Source: Sphingomonas sp. A2-49 (lineage in GTDB: Bacteria > Pseudomonadota > Alphaproteobacteria > Sphingomonadales > Sphingomonadaceae). From it: a DNA stretch of 64,000 nt. The stretch lies in assembly GCF_025548555.1 (NCBI RefSeq), contig NZ_JAJLPA010000007.1, forward strand, positions 62,001-126,000. The letters are read 5' to 3'. This document shows positions 1 through 9,830 of this stretch, in pieces. Each line of letters opens with the position of its first letter. The first letter of the stretch is position 1. The position numbers and the translations under genes were made by a program. Under the pieces are notes generated by a model that worked only from the letters and a program-made list of their open reading frames with translations, ran no database searches and was not told the DNA's origin.

Positions 1-1200
1 GCCTTCGGTCAGGTAGACGACGCCGAGGACCGCGACGCCGATCGCCAGATAGCCGATCGCGAGCGGATAGGTCGAGCCGTCATAGGCCTGGCCGATGAGC
101 GACCCGACGATCACCGCGCCGACGCTGGTGATGAAGCCCTGGATGGACGACGCGGTTCCGGCGATATGGCCCACCGGCTCCATCGCCATCGCGCCGAAGT
201 TGGATCCGCAGAGGCCGATGCAGGTCATGCTCAGCGCCTGGAACAGCATGTAGGTCGTCAGCGTCTCCTGCCCGGACGCGATCACCGCGAGGTGCAGCAG
301 CGACAGTGCGATCAGGCCGAGCACCGCGGTTTGCGAGATCAGCCGCGTGCCCAGCCGCTCGACGAGGCGGCTGTTGGCGAACGAGGCGCAGCCCATCGAA
401 AAGGCGCAGAGCGCGAAGAGGATGGTGAACCGCTCGCCGGCATGGAATTCGTCGACGAAGATCTGCTGTGCCGACGACACGAAGGCGATGATCCCGCCGA
501 ACGTCATCGATGCGGCGATGGCATAGCCCGCCGAGAAGCGGTTGGTCAGCGTCAGGCGATAGGCGCTGCCGAGGGACGCGAGCGACAGCGGCGAGCGGCG
601 CTCGGCCGGCAGCGATTCGCGCAGCCGCAGCGCCGACCAGGCGAGGACGAACGCGGCGAACGCGGCCAGGGCATAGAAGATGAACCGCCACGGTCCGAAC
701 GCCAGCAGCACCTGCCCCAGGCTGGGCGCCATGATCGGGACGAGGAAGAAGATCATCTGCGCCACCGACAGCGTGCGCGCCATCTGGCGCCCGGAATAGC
801 GGTCGCGGACGATCGCGACCGCGAGCACGCGCGTCGATGCGGACATCAGCCCCTGAAGCCCGCGCGCGCCGAGCAGGGCGGGAAAGGTCTGCGACCCGGC
901 GGCGAAGATGCTGGCGGCGACGAAGCCGACCAGCGTGACGAGCAGGATCGGGCGACGGCCATAGCGGTCGGCGAGCGGTCCGTAGACCAGCTGTCCCACG
1001 CCGAAGCCGAGCATGTAGACGGTGATGATCCACTGCCGGTGGTTGGCGGTCGCGATGGCGAGCTGGTCGCCGATGTCCGCGAGCGCGGGCAGCATCAGGT
1101 CGACGCCGAGCGCGTTGACCGCCATCAGCGCGGCGACGAAGGCGACGAACTCGCCCGCCGGCATGGGTTTGGCGCTGGTCTGCTGGGTCATCGCGCCCAT
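1..1200 (-). CDS. MFS multidrug exporter, Bcr/CflA type (3' end outside window)
   Basis: Reading leftward from an ATG at 1200 (a second in-frame ATG is at 1191), the frame stays open to the window edge, so the C-terminus is missing. The translation is a chain of hydrophobic helices. The first contains the acidic residues of drug:H+ antiporters (ALGVDLMLPAL), and the loop after helix 2 carries the MFS signature GPLADRYGRRP. A second-half loop (SRLVERLGTR) matches the mirrored position. This pattern fits the Bcr/CflA drug-resistance family in the inner membrane, exporting small toxic molecules by proton antiport. The substrate cannot be told from sequence. It is divergent from the ribonuclease gene with only about 95 bases between starts. 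Confidence 0.88.
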   Translation of the reverse strand, partial: MGAMTQQTSAKPMPAGEFVAFVAALMAVNALGVDLMLPALADIGDQLAIATANHRQWIITVYMLGFGVGQLVYGPLADRYGRRPILLVTLVGFVAASIFAAGSQTFPALLGARGLQGLMSASTRVLAVAIVRDRYSGRQMARTLSVAQMIFFLVPIMAPSLGQVLLAFGPWRFIFYALAAFAAFVLAWSALRLRESLPAERRSPLSLASLGSAYRLTLTNRFSAGYAIAASMTFGGIIAFVSSAQQIFVDEFHAGERFTILFALCAFSMGCASFANSRLVERLGTRLISQTAVLGLIALSLLHLAVIASGQETLTTYMLFQALSMTCIGLCGSNFGAMAMEPVGHIAGTASSIQGFITSVGAVIVGSLIGQAYDGSTYPLAIGYLAIGVAVLGVVYLTEG

Positions 1201-1294
1201 CTAGGTGCGCGGGTCGCCGCTGACCATGGCGGTTCGCGCCGATACGCGAATTCCGCTGTTTCCCGGCCCGGGGCGGCGCTTTAGACCGATCGCC

Positions 1295-2677
1295 ATGAAA
1301 GCCCTCGTCGATCCCGACAATACGCTGGCCGCCGGCCTCGCCGCAATCCGCACCGAATTCCAGGTCCCCGCGCGATTTCCCGACGACGTCCTCGCCGCCG
1401 CCGACCGCGCGGCGGCGCGGCCTCCCGCCGACCACGTCGACCGGCTCGACCTGCCCTTCGTCACGCTCGATCCGGCGACCTCGACCGACCTCGACCAGGC
1501 GTTCTGCATCGAGACGCGCGGCGAGGACCTGTTGCTGCGCTATGCCATCGCCGACGTCGGCTGGTTCGTCGAGCCCGGCGACGCCGTCGATGCCGAGGCG
1601 TGGCGGCGCGGCGAGACGCTGTACCTGCCCGACGGGAAGGCGGGGCTGTATCCGCCCGTGCTGGGCGAACGGGCCGCCAGCCTGCTGCCCGACGGTCCGC
1701 GCCCCGCGGTGATCTTCGCCGTGCTGGTCGCGCCCGACGGCGCGGTGCGGCTCGACGGCGCCGAACGCGCGATCGTCCGCAGCCGCGCGAAGCTGGCGTA
1801 TGACAGCGTCCGCGCGTCCGACCTGCCGCCGCAGATGGCGGCGCTGTCCGAACGGATCGCTGCGGCGGAGCGACGCCGTGGCGCCGCGCGCCTCGATCCG
1901 CCCGAACAGCAGATCGAACCGGTGCCGGGCGGGGGCTATGCCCTGTCCTTTCGGCCGCGGCTCGACTCGGAGGATCCCAACGCCGCGCTGTCGCTCGCCA
2001 CCAACCTCGCCGTCGCGGATGCGCTGCTGGCGCATCGGACCGGCCTGTTCCGGGTCATGCCCGATCCCGATGCGGCGACGGTGGTGCGGTTGCGCGCGAC
2101 TGCCGCGGCGATCGGCGTCGCATGGCCCGACGAAATGCCGCTGCGCGCCTTCGAACAGGCGCTCGACCCCGCGACGCCGACCCATGCGGCGATGATGCTG
2201 GCGATCCGCCGCGCCGGGTCGGGCGCCAGCTACGAGCCCTATCGACCGGGCGTGACGCCCTGGCACGCGGCGATGGGTGCGACCTATGCGCATGCCACGG
2301 CGCCGCTGCGGCGGCTCGCCGACCGGCACGTCGTGCTCGCCGCGCTCGCCATCGCCAACGGGTGTGCCGTGCCCGACGCCGTGGCCGCGGCGTTCGACGC
2401 GCTGCCGCCGGTGATGGCGCGCGCGGGCGCGCGGCAGGGCCAGATCGATCGCGCCGTCCTCGACCTTGCAGAGGCGGTAATGCTGCGCGGCGACGTGGGC
2501 GCGACGTTCGCGGCGACGGTGGTCGAGGCGGACGGCCGCCACGCCCGCATCCAGCTGTCCGACCGGCCCGTGCTCACCCGCATCGCCGCACAGGGACTGG
2601 CGCCCGGCGCCCGCATCGACGTACGGCTGGTCGCGGCGGATCCCTCGCGGCGCCGGATCGATTTCGAGATCGCGTGA
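1295..2677 (+). CDS. RNB-domain ribonuclease (RNase II/R family, catalytic domain only)
   Basis: Predicted 460-residue 3'-5' exoribonuclease. Near residues 57-70 it has the metal-binding signature of the RNB fold (LDPATSTDLDQAF), followed by the family's YAIADVGWFV strand and, toward the end, the HATAPLRRLADRHV block. RNase II and RNase R normally add cold-shock and S1 RNA-binding domains. Those are absent, apart from a short beta-rich C-terminal tail, so this is a compact stand-alone version. I chose the ATG at 1295 (MKALVDPDN); upstream in-frame starts exist at 1226 (ATG) and 1205 (GTG) but would add a basic, low-complexity leader. It probably acts in cytoplasmic RNA turnover. Confidence 0.88.
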   Translation: MKALVDPDNTLAAGLAAIRTEFQVPARFPDDVLAAADRAAARPPADHVDRLDLPFVTLDPATSTDLDQAFCIETRGEDLLLRYAIADVGWFVEPGDAVDAEAWRRGETLYLPDGKAGLYPPVLGERAASLLPDGPRPAVIFAVLVAPDGAVRLDGAERAIVRSRAKLAYDSVRASDLPPQMAALSERIAAAERRRGAARLDPPEQQIEPVPGGGYALSFRPRLDSEDPNAALSLATNLAVADALLAHRTGLFRVMPDPDAATVVRLRATAAAIGVAWPDEMPLRAFEQALDPATPTHAAMMLAIRRAGSGASYEPYRPGVTPWHAAMGATYAHATAPLRRLADRHVVLAALAIANGCAVPDAVAAAFDALPPVMARAGARQGQIDRAVLDLAEAVMLRGDVGATFAATVVEADGRHARIQLSDRPVLTRIAAQGLAPGARIDVRLVAADPSRRRIDFEIA

Positions 2678-3066
2678 GCGACACGCCGTCGCGGCTGCCC
2701 CGCCCGGCGGCAGTATAGTGACGGTCGATTGCCGGAGAGCGACCGTTAAGCACGTATTATGAACGACTTGCTCAACCCGTATTAAGTATTGCGACGCTAG
2801 GGCGGGGGCGACGGGTTGATCTCCCGCATCGAGCAACAGCGGTGCGGTTCACGTGGTCTGTGGTGGGTCGCTGACGATCCCCGTCACCTTTTCGATGGAG
2901 GCCGCGGAACCGTGCGGGCCCGATCGGTGCGCTGCCGTGATCCGGACGGGATGTGCAACGCGTCGATGCCGCGATGATCGCCTGAACCCGTCGATCGCGA
3001 TATGGGCAACAAACCGCACCGACAGGGCTAAGAGGCTGTTAACCGGTTAGGCATACGGCATTTTCC
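2678..3066. other. Intergenic region, no gene recognised
   Basis: About 390 bases between the ribonuclease and the next gene. It contains a short inverted repeat, ACGGTCG at 2721-2727 and CGACCGT at 2740-2746, followed by TTAAG, which may help end the upstream transcript. It also has two direct copies of CGTATTA at 2753 and 2779. A 65-codon open frame at 2853-3050 has no plausible ribosome-binding site or recognisable composition and I do not call it. Confidence 0.5.
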
Positions 3067-3390
3067 ATGGCACAGACATGGACCGGCCCGTTCCTTTCGA
3101 TGCAGGTGGCAACCTGCGCCGCGGCGTTGATCGCGCTGACGCTGTGGCCGCCCGCATCGGGAGCGATGCTGCTCGTGCCGCTGGATGGAGAGAATGTCGG
3201 CGCCGTCGCCACGCTGGCGGTCGCGAGCGGCGCGAAGCTGCTCGGCAAAGGTCCGCTGCCGGGCTCGCTGGTGGTCGTCGGCGATCGGGCAGCCATCATC
3301 GCCGTGCCGAAAGCCGCGCCGTTGCTGATCGTCGCCGCGCCACCGGCCGCGTGCGGATCGCTCGATGCTGCCGCGGCGGCGGCGATATGA
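3067..3390 (+). CDS. Small hydrophobic protein of unknown function, coupled to chemoreceptor gene
   Basis: 107 residues, not recognised as a named family. The N-terminus (residues 1-40) is a hydrophobic segment that could be a signal anchor. The rest alternates short hydrophobic strands and ends in an alanine-rich tail. Its stop overlaps the start of the chemoreceptor gene by four bases (ATGA at 3387-3390), so the two are almost certainly co-translated. That linkage is the main argument that it is real and related to sensing. No RBS stands out. Function unknown. Confidence 0.6.
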   Translation: MAQTWTGPFLSMQVATCAAALIALTLWPPASGAMLLVPLDGENVGAVATLAVASGAKLLGKGPLPGSLVVVGDRAAIIAVPKAAPLLIVAAPPAACGSLDAAAAAAI

Positions 3391-4982
3391 CCGCGCCCGC
3401 CGTGCCCGCCATGAACGCATCCGACGCCGCGTCCGGCCCGACGCTCAACCCGCTCGACCGCCTGCGCCGTCGCGGGATCCAGGCGTGGGCGCTGATCGGC
3501 TGGCTGTCGCTCGCGCTGCTCCTGATCGGCAACGCCGCGCTGCACATGGGGGCCGCCGTGCCGTTGCTGCTGGTGGGTGGCGTGACCGGCATCGGGCCGA
3601 CCGTCATGGCGCTGCGCGGCCGTTACGATGCGGAGGCGCGGACGCTGATGGGAACGCTCGCCGCGAGCATCCCGGCGATGCTCGTGTTCCTGCTGAAGGG
3701 CCATCCGTGGCAGATGGACGCCCATATGTATTTCTTCGTCGGCATGGCGGCGCTCGTCATGCTCGCCGACTGGCGGCCGATCCTGCTCGCGACGGCGCTG
3801 ACCGCGGTGCATCATCTGGCGCTGGAATGGCTCGCCCCCGACTGGGTGTTTTCGGGAAGCGGCAACGTCGGCCGCGTCGCGTTCCACGTCGTCGCGGTCG
3901 CGCTGCAATTCGGCGCGCTGACCGTCCTGACCATCCACCTCGAACGGCTGTTCACGTCGCAGGAGGACACGCTGCGCCAGGCGCGGGCGCTGACCGACAT
4001 CGCCGAAGACGGGCAACGGCGCACGCAACAGGCGATGGAACTCGCCCGCACCGCGGAGGCCGAAGCGATGCGCGAGCGGCGGCGGCGCGAGCAGCAGGCG
4101 GCGCGGATCGCCGCGGAGCGGCGCGGCGAGCTCGTCACGCTGGCCAACGAATTCGACCGCTCGGTCAAATCGGTCGTGAAGGTGATCGGCGAGGCGACCG
4201 AGCGGCTGGAGGATACCGCGGTGCAGCTGGAACATGTCAGCGGCGGTGCGACCCGGGACGCGGTGGAGGTGGCGCTGGGCGCGACCGGCGCCGCCACCGA
4301 CATCGCGCTGGTCGCCGAATCGATCCGCGTGTTGTCGGGATCGATCCGGACGATCGCGGTCACCGCCGACCAGCAGTCGGAGCTGACGCAACAGGCGCGG
4401 GCCGCATCGGAACGCAGCGTGTTGACCGTCGCCACGCTGGAGGATCACGCGATCCAGATCGAAGGCTTCCTCGACGACATCCGCGACATCGCGGCCAAGA
4501 CCAACCTGCTCGCGCTCAACGCCACGATCGAGGCGGCGCGCGCGGGGGAGGCAGGCCGGGGATTCGCCGTCGTCGCCGGCGAGGTGAAGTCGCTGTCGGC
4601 GGACACGCGCCGCGCGAGCGACCTGATCCGCACGTTGCTCGGCGGCATCCGCGAGGGCGTATCGGAAACCGGCGAGCGGCTGCGCAGCGTCGATGGCGCG
4701 ATCGGCCAGGTGTCGGCGGCCGCGACCGGCATCGCGATGGCGGTCGGTGCGCAGCGCTCTTCCGCCGACGAGATCGACAAGGGCACGCATTCGGCGGTCG
4801 ACGCGGCGCACGACATCAAGCGCCGGATCGGCGGGGTCGCCGCGGCGATGACGGCGGCCTCGTCGCTCTCCGCGTCGGTTCGCGACAGCGCGAGCAACCT
4901 CGCGATCAGCGCACGCGACCTGCGGACATCGACCGACCTGTTCGTGTCGTTCCTGCAACTCGACGACGCCGCGGCCGCCTAG
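3387..4982 (+). CDS. Methyl-accepting chemotaxis protein with polytopic membrane sensor
   Basis: 531 residues. Residues about 30-190 form roughly six transmembrane helices with no large periplasmic loop, so the input domain is an integral membrane module rather than a dCache or four-helix periplasmic sensor. A coiled coil follows (residues 195-265), then the MCP signalling domain. Its hairpin tip is near residues 365-390 ([20 protein letters not shown]), the conserved CheA/CheW contact region. The start is the ATG overlapping the preceding small gene. It should report to CheA/CheW and tune flagellar rotation, consistent with the flagellar genes 40 kb downstream. The stimulus is unknown. Confidence 0.92.
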   Translation: MTAPAVPAMNASDAASGPTLNPLDRLRRRGIQAWALIGWLSLALLLIGNAALHMGAAVPLLLVGGVTGIGPTVMALRGRYDAEARTLMGTLAASIPAMLVFLLKGHPWQMDAHMYFFVGMAALVMLADWRPILLATALTAVHHLALEWLAPDWVFSGSGNVGRVAFHVVAVALQFGALTVLTIHLERLFTSQEDTLRQARALTDIAEDGQRRTQQAMELARTAEAEAMRERRRREQQAARIAAERRGELVTLANEFDRSVKSVVKVIGEATERLEDTAVQLEHVSGGATRDAVEVALGATGAATDIALVAESIRVLSGSIRTIAVTADQQSELTQQARAASERSVLTVATLEDHAIQIEGFLDDIRDIAAKTNLLALNATIEAARAGEAGRGFAVVAGEVKSLSADTRRASDLIRTLLGGIREGVSETGERLRSVDGAIGQVSAAATGIAMAVGAQRSSADEIDKGTHSAVDAAHDIKRRIGGVAAAMTAASSLSASVRDSASNLAISARDLRTSTDLFVSFLQLDDAAAA

Positions 4983-5146
4983 CACCACCGCGCGCGCGCC
5001 GGGTGGGCGGCGCCCGTCGTCGCTCGCCCCCCTTTTTCCTTTTCTGCCGCACGACGCCCGCGGTGTCGCCGTACCGTCATGAATCCGATGGTAACGACGA
5101 TGGCGTTGCATCATGGTGTCAGGCCAGCAGAAAAGGGAGCGCAGTC

Positions 5147-5686
5147 ATGAGGTTCGTCACACTGGGGTTGATCGTCGCGGGTTTCGTGGGGGCAGCCGCC
5201 CCGGCCGCGGCGCAGTCGATCGGCGATCGCGTGACCTGCACCGCGACCGCCTTCACCTGCGCGCCCGCGGCGGCGGTCGTCGGCAGCGGGATCGAATTCG
5301 CCTATGGGCCGACCGCGACGCCGTTCCTGAACCTCGATTTTTCGGACGGCCTGCTGAGCGTCACCGGGCGTTTCAGCTCCATCCAGCTCGGCGCGGGCCA
5401 GTCGATCAGCTTTCGCGACACGACCAATGCGTTCACCTCGGCGACGTTGCTGTCGAACACCAATTCGACCCTGACCGCGGCGGACGTCGTCTTCAACAAC
5501 GGCCTGGTGACGCTGAACGTCGCCGGCCGGACGTTCAACAGCGCCGGCCAGCTGCGGATCGGGCTGACGACGCTCGCCACGGCCGTGCCGGAGCCTGCCG
5601 GCTGGGCGATGCTGATCGCCGGGTTCGGCCTGATCGGTTTCGCGATGCGCCGTCGCGGTGCCGGGCCGGCGGTCGCGCGCGCCTGA
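5147..5686 (+). CDS. Secreted protein with PEPxxWA-type PEP-CTERM sorting signal
   Basis: 179 residues preceded by a purine-rich RBS (AAAAGGGAG). It has a clear signal peptide ending near AAPAAAQS (residues 15-24), a beta-rich serine/threonine/asparagine middle of unknown function, and a C-terminal sorting signal starting near residue 147: VPEPAGWAM, a hydrophobic helix, then RRR. This is the tripartite PEP-CTERM signal recognised by exosortase-type systems. No exosortase gene lies in the window. The tail after RRR lacks the TTVxFA ending seen on the other two PEP-CTERM proteins here. Confidence 0.85.
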   Translation: MRFVTLGLIVAGFVGAAAPAAAQSIGDRVTCTATAFTCAPAAAVVGSGIEFAYGPTATPFLNLDFSDGLLSVTGRFSSIQLGAGQSISFRDTTNAFTSATLLSNTNSTLTAADVVFNNGLVTLNVAGRTFNSAGQLRIGLTTLATAVPEPAGWAMLIAGFGLIGFAMRRRGAGPAVARA

Positions 5687-5691
5687 CCGTG

Positions 5692-5711
5692 CGGCGCCCG
5701 CCCGGGCGCCG
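5692..5711 (+). terminator. GC-rich hairpin after PEP-CTERM gene
   Basis: Perfect inverted repeat CGGCGCCCG (5692-5700), CC loop, CGGGCGCCG (5703-5711), placed six bases after the stop codon. No T-run follows, so it may be a weak or factor-assisted terminator or an mRNA 3'-end stabiliser. Confidence 0.4.
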
Positions 5712-5769
5712 TCGCCAGATCCTATCCCGTTACCGCACCGGATGAGGCCGGTCGGCGACCGACGACGAC

Positions 5770-8700
5770 ATGGGGAATCGACCAATGGCAACCACCGTCT
5801 TCATCAACGAATTCCATTATGACAACGCCGGCACCGACAGCGGCGAATTCGTCGAGATCGCGGCGCCGGCGGGGACGGACCTGACCGGCTGGCGGATCGT
5901 CCTGTACAATGGTGCGCCGTCGGGCACGACGGGCCTCAAGGCCTATGCGACGACGACGCTGGGCGGGATCGTCGCCAACCAGCAGAACGGGTTCGGTACG
6001 ATCAGCGTCGGTTATCCGGCGAACGGCATCCAGAACGGCGGCGCCGGCGCCAACGGCGAGCCCGATGGCATCGCGCTCGTCAATGCGGCGGGCACGGTCG
6101 TCCAGTTCCTGAGCTACGAGGGCAGCTTCACCGCGCTCGATGGTCCGGCGGCCGGCATGGCGAGCGTCAACGTCGGCAATGGCGTGTTCGAGGACGGGAC
6201 GCGCACCGGGACCTCGATCGGGCTCGTCGGCACCGGCACCGGCCTGTCGGACTTCACCTATGCGATCATCGGAACCGCGAGCGCGGGGGCGGTCAACGCC
6301 GGCCAGTCGTTCGCCGGGGCCGCACCGGTGACGCCGGGCACGCTCGCCATCGCCGATGCTTCGACGGTGGAGGGCAATGGCGGGGTCCACGACATCGTCT
6401 TCACCGTCACCCGGGCCGACGGCAGCAGCGGCGCGGTATCCGCGACCTGGACCGTCACCCTGCCGGGCGGCGCGGGCGGCGCCGATGCCGCCGACTTCGC
6501 GCCCGGACAGGCGCTGAGCGGACTGGTGTCCTTCGCGTCGGGCGCGACCAGCGCCGAAGTGCGCCTGTCGGTACAGGGCGACACGGTGTTCGAGGGCAAC
6601 GAGACGTTCACCGTCGCGCTGTCGAACCCGCAGGGCGGCGTCGCGCTGGGCGACGCCAGCGCGGTGGGCACGATCACCAACGACGATGCGGCCCCGCCGG
6701 CGCCGCCCGCCAACGTCTTCATCAACGAAATCCACTACGACAACGTCGGCACCGACGCGGGCGAGGCGATCGAGATCGCCGGTACCGCCGGGACCAACCT
6801 GTCGGGCTACACCCTGGTCTTCTACAACGGATCGAACACGCCCGCCGCGGCGCCGGTGTACGATACGCTCGCGCTCAGCGGCACGATCGACGACGAGGGC
6901 AACGGCTTCGGCGCGATCGGATTCCCGCGCGCGGGGCTGCAGAACGGGATCGCCGACGGCGTCGCGCTGATCGCGCCCGACGGCCGCGTCGTGCAATTGC
7001 TGTCGTACGAGGGGACGTTCACCGCCGCCGCCGGCACGCCCGCCGCCGGCATGACGAGCACCGATATCGGCGTCGCGGAGGAGCCCGCGGTCGGCATCGG
7101 CCAGTCGCTGCAACTGAAGGGCAGCGGCTCGAGCGCCGCCGATTTCACCTGGAGCGCGGCATCCGCCGACAGCTTCGGCACGCTGAACGCAGGCCAGTCC
7201 TTCCTGTCGGCGACCGGCACCGGCCGGCTGCGCATCGACGACGCGCGCGTGGTCGAGGGCGACGGCGGCGTGTCCAACCTGGTGTTCACCGTGCACCGCG
7301 CCGGCGGATCGGCGCTGTCGGCCAGCGTCGCCTATGCGGTGAACCTGGACGGTACCGCGACGGCCGACGACCTTGCCCCCGGGGCCGCGCTGGGCGGCGT
7401 GCTGACCTTCGCGGCGGGCGAGTTCACGAAACAGATCGTCGTGCCCGTGCAGGGCGATACGCTGAGCGAGGGCAACGAGACGCTGTCCGTGACGCTCGGC
7501 GCGACGACCGGCGACGTCGTGATCGACGACGGCCGGGCGATCGGGACGATCGTCAACGACGACCTGCTCGCACTGTCGATCGGCGCGATCCAGGGGGCGG
7601 GGCATGTGTCGACCTATGTCGGGCAGACGGTGCTGACCAACGGCGTCGTCACCGCGGTCGACACCAACGGCTTCTACCTCCAGTCCGCGACCGGCGACGG
7701 CGATGCGGCGACGTCGGACGCGATCTTCGTCTTCACCGGCACGGCGCCGGCGGTGACGGTCGGCGACGAGGCGCGGGTGCGCGGATCGGTCAGCGAATTC
7801 GCCGGCGACGCCAAGGGCCTGTCGGTGACGCAGATCGTCACCCCGACGGTGGACGTCGTCAGCCGCGGCAACCCGCTGCCCGCGGCGGTGCTGATCGGCA
7901 CGGGCGGCATCCTGCCGCCGACGCAGGTGCTCGACGACGACCGGTTGACCGTGTTCGACCCGCTGCACGACGGGCTCGATTTCTGGGAATCGCTCGAGGG
8001 CATGCGGGTGACGCTCGACACGCCGCAGGCGGTGTCGAACACGACGAGCTTCGGCGAGACCGACGTCGTCGTCTCGCACGGCGTCGGCGCCACCGGCATC
8101 AACGATCGCGGCGGCATCACCATCGCGCCCAACGCCGACGGCACGGTCGATTATAACCCCGAAAAGATCCAGATCGACGACGACAGCGGCATCTTCGCCG
8201 GCTTCACGCCCAACTATACGATCGGCGACCAGCTGACGAGCGTCACCGGCATCGTCAATTACAGCTTCGATGCCTATGAGGTGCTGGTGACCGGCGCCGT
8301 GTCGGTGACGAAGGACGTCACGCTCCAGAAGGAGGTGACGACGCTGGCGGGCGATGCGAATTTCCTGTCGCTCGCGACCTACAACCTCGAAAATCTCGAC
8401 ACGTCGGACAACAAGTTCGACATTCTGGCGAGCAATATCGTCTACAATCTGCGCGCGCCCGACATCCTGGCGGTGCAGGAGGTGCAGGACGCCGACGGCG
8501 CCGGGACCGGCGGCAACCTGTCGGGCACGGTCACGGCACAGGGGCTGATCGACGCGATCTATGCGCAATCGGGCCTGCGCTACGGCTATGTCGAGATCGC
8601 ACCGACGACGACCAACACGTCGGGCGGCGAGCCGAACGGCAACATCCGCAACGGCTATTTCTACAATCTCGACCGCGTCAGCTACGTCGAGGGCAGCGCC

Positions 8701-9804
8701 CAGCTGATCGAGGGCGGCGCGTATGACGGCAGCCGCAAGCCGCTCGTCGCGCAATTCCAGTTCGCCGGGCAGACGATCACTGCGATCGACGTGCATTTCA
8801 CCTCGCGCGGCGGCAGCGACCCGCTGCTCGGCAACACCCAGCCGGCGGCTGCGGCGGGCGATGCGGCCCGGACCGCGCAGGCGGCGGGGGTGAAGGCCTA
8901 TGTCGAGGCGCACCTCGCCGACGATCCGTCGCTGCACTTCGCGGTGCTGGGGGACTGGAACGGCTTCTATTTCGAGGATGCGCAGACCCAGCTGACCGAC
9001 CCCGCCAAGGGCGGCGTGTTCACCAACCTCAACACGCTGCTGCCCAGCGAAGAGCGCTACAGCTATCTGTTCGAGGGCAATGCGCAACAGATCGACAACG
9101 TGCTGGTCACCGGCGGCCTGCTGACCAACGCACAGTATGATTCGGTGCACCTCAATTCGCAGTTCGGCGGCGATCGCCCGACCGACCACGATCCGCAGCT
9201 CGCGCTGCTGATGCTCGGCGCGGCGCCGATCGCGCTGTCGCTGATCGCCGGCAGCGTCGACGAGAACCGCGCTGCGGGCACGGAGGCGGGCTTCATGCTC
9301 GCGTTCGACACGCCCAACGACGTCCTGCGCTACAGCCTGCTCGACGACGCCGGCGGCCGGTTCAAGGTCGATCCGGTGACGGGCATCGTCACCACCACCG
9401 GTACGCTCGATTACGAGGCGGGGGCGAGCTACGCCATCGTCGCGCGCGCGACCGACAGCGGCGGCCTGACGACGCAGGAACGGTTCACGATCGCGGTCAA
9501 CGACGTGGACGAAGGGCCGGGTGCGGGCGCCGTATCCTTCGACTTCGGCGATGCGTCCACCGCGCTGGTCGGGCGCATGCCGGACGATCGCGACGGTGGC
9601 CGCTGGTATGCCGACGCGCATCTGGCGGACGGGATCGTCCAGGTCGCGGCCTACGACGATGCGCTCTGGGGCGGGCGGATCCACCACGACGGCGGCAACG
9701 GCTATGCCGATGCGATGGCCGGCCACGACGGCCATGCGGCGGACGTCCGGGATGCCGCGATGATCGCGGTGCACCGGCTGGTCGATGTCGGTCACGGGAT
9801 CTGA
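5770..9804 (+). CDS. Giant extracellular nuclease with lamin-tail-like, Calx-beta and cadherin-like domains; probable type I secretion substrate
   Basis: 1344 residues; an alternative ATG is at 5785. Domain order: a lamin-tail-like domain (about 11-190, starting FINEFHYDNAGT); a Calx-beta domain (193-305, ending GTITNDD); a second lamin-tail-like copy (316-480, FINEIHYDNVGT); a second Calx-beta (485-595); an OB-like segment (598-700) typical of ExeM/NucH-type nucleases; an endonuclease/exonuclease/phosphatase domain (about 865-1145) with ATYNLENLD, AVQEVQD, GDWNGF and TDHDPQ motifs; and a cadherin-like domain (1155-1250). There is no N-terminal signal peptide, and genes for a type I exporter follow directly, so export by that system is the natural inference. 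No RTX GGxGxD nonapeptides are visible. It probably degrades extracellular DNA or RNA for nutrients or matrix remodelling. Confidence 0.88.
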   Translation: MGNRPMATTVFINEFHYDNAGTDSGEFVEIAAPAGTDLTGWRIVLYNGAPSGTTGLKAYATTTLGGIVANQQNGFGTISVGYPANGIQNGGAGANGEPDGIALVNAAGTVVQFLSYEGSFTALDGPAAGMASVNVGNGVFEDGTRTGTSIGLVGTGTGLSDFTYAIIGTASAGAVNAGQSFAGAAPVTPGTLAIADASTVEGNGGVHDIVFTVTRADGSSGAVSATWTVTLPGGAGGADAADFAPGQALSGLVSFASGATSAEVRLSVQGDTVFEGNETFTVALSNPQGGVALGDASAVGTITNDDAAPPAPPANVFINEIHYDNVGTDAGEAIEIAGTAGTNLSGYTLVFYNGSNTPAAAPVYDTLALSGTIDDEGNGFGAIGFPRAGLQNGIADGVALIAPDGRVVQLLSYEGTFTAAAGTPAAGMTSTDIGVAEEPAVGIGQSLQLKGSGSSAADFTWSAASADSFGTLNAGQSFLSATGTGRLRIDDARVVEGDGGVSNLVFTVHRAGGSALSASVAYAVNLDGTATADDLAPGAALGGVLTFAAGEFTKQIVVPVQGDTLSEGNETLSVTLGATTGDVVIDDGRAIGTIVNDDLLALSIGAIQGAGHVSTYVGQTVLTNGVVTAVDTNGFYLQSATGDGDAATSDAIFVFTGTAPAVTVGDEARVRGSVSEFAGDAKGLSVTQIVTPTVDVVSRGNPLPAAVLIGTGGILPPTQVLDDDRLTVFDPLHDGLDFWESLEGMRVTLDTPQAVSNTTSFGETDVVVSHGVGATGINDRGGITIAPNADGTVDYNPEKIQIDDDSGIFAGFTPNYTIGDQLTSVTGIVNYSFDAYEVLVTGAVSVTKDVTLQKEVTTLAGDANFLSLATYNLENLDTSDNKFDILASNIVYNLRAPDILAVQEVQDADGAGTGGNLSGTVTAQGLIDAIYAQSGLRYGYVEIAPTTTNTSGGEPNGNIRNGYFYNLDRVSYVEGSAQLIEGGAYDGSRKPLVAQFQFAGQTITAIDVHFTSRGGSDPLLGNTQPAAAAGDAARTAQAAGVKAYVEAHLADDPSLHFAVLGDWNGFYFEDAQTQLTDPAKGGVFTNLNTLLPSEERYSYLFEGNAQQIDNVLVTGGLLTNAQYDSVHLNSQFGGDRPTDHDPQLALLMLGAAPIALSLIAGSVDENRAAGTEAGFMLAFDTPNDVLRYSLLDDAGGRFKVDPVTGIVTTTGTLDYEAGASYAIVARATDSGGLTTQERFTIAVNDVDEGPGAGAVSFDFGDASTALVGRMPDDRDGGRWYADAHLADGIVQVAAYDDALWGGRIHHDGGNGYADAMAGHDGHAADVRDAAMIAVHRLVDVGHGI

Positions 9805-9830
9805 TCGGTTGCGCGGGCGCCCTTGCCGAC

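Noticed and set aside
80..2836. Very long minus-strand open frame of about 918 codons across the MFS and ribonuclease genes
   Set aside because: It is an out-of-frame product of high GC content. Its translation is arginine-, glycine- and histidine-rich without any domain, and it overlaps two recognisable genes.
2853..3050. Possible small gene in the first intergenic region
   Set aside because: No convincing start signal, unusual Cys/Arg composition and no neighbours to support it.
5785..5802. Second in-frame ATG of the secreted nuclease as the only true start
   Set aside because: Either start is workable because the first five residues carry no domain; I could not decide and kept the longer one.
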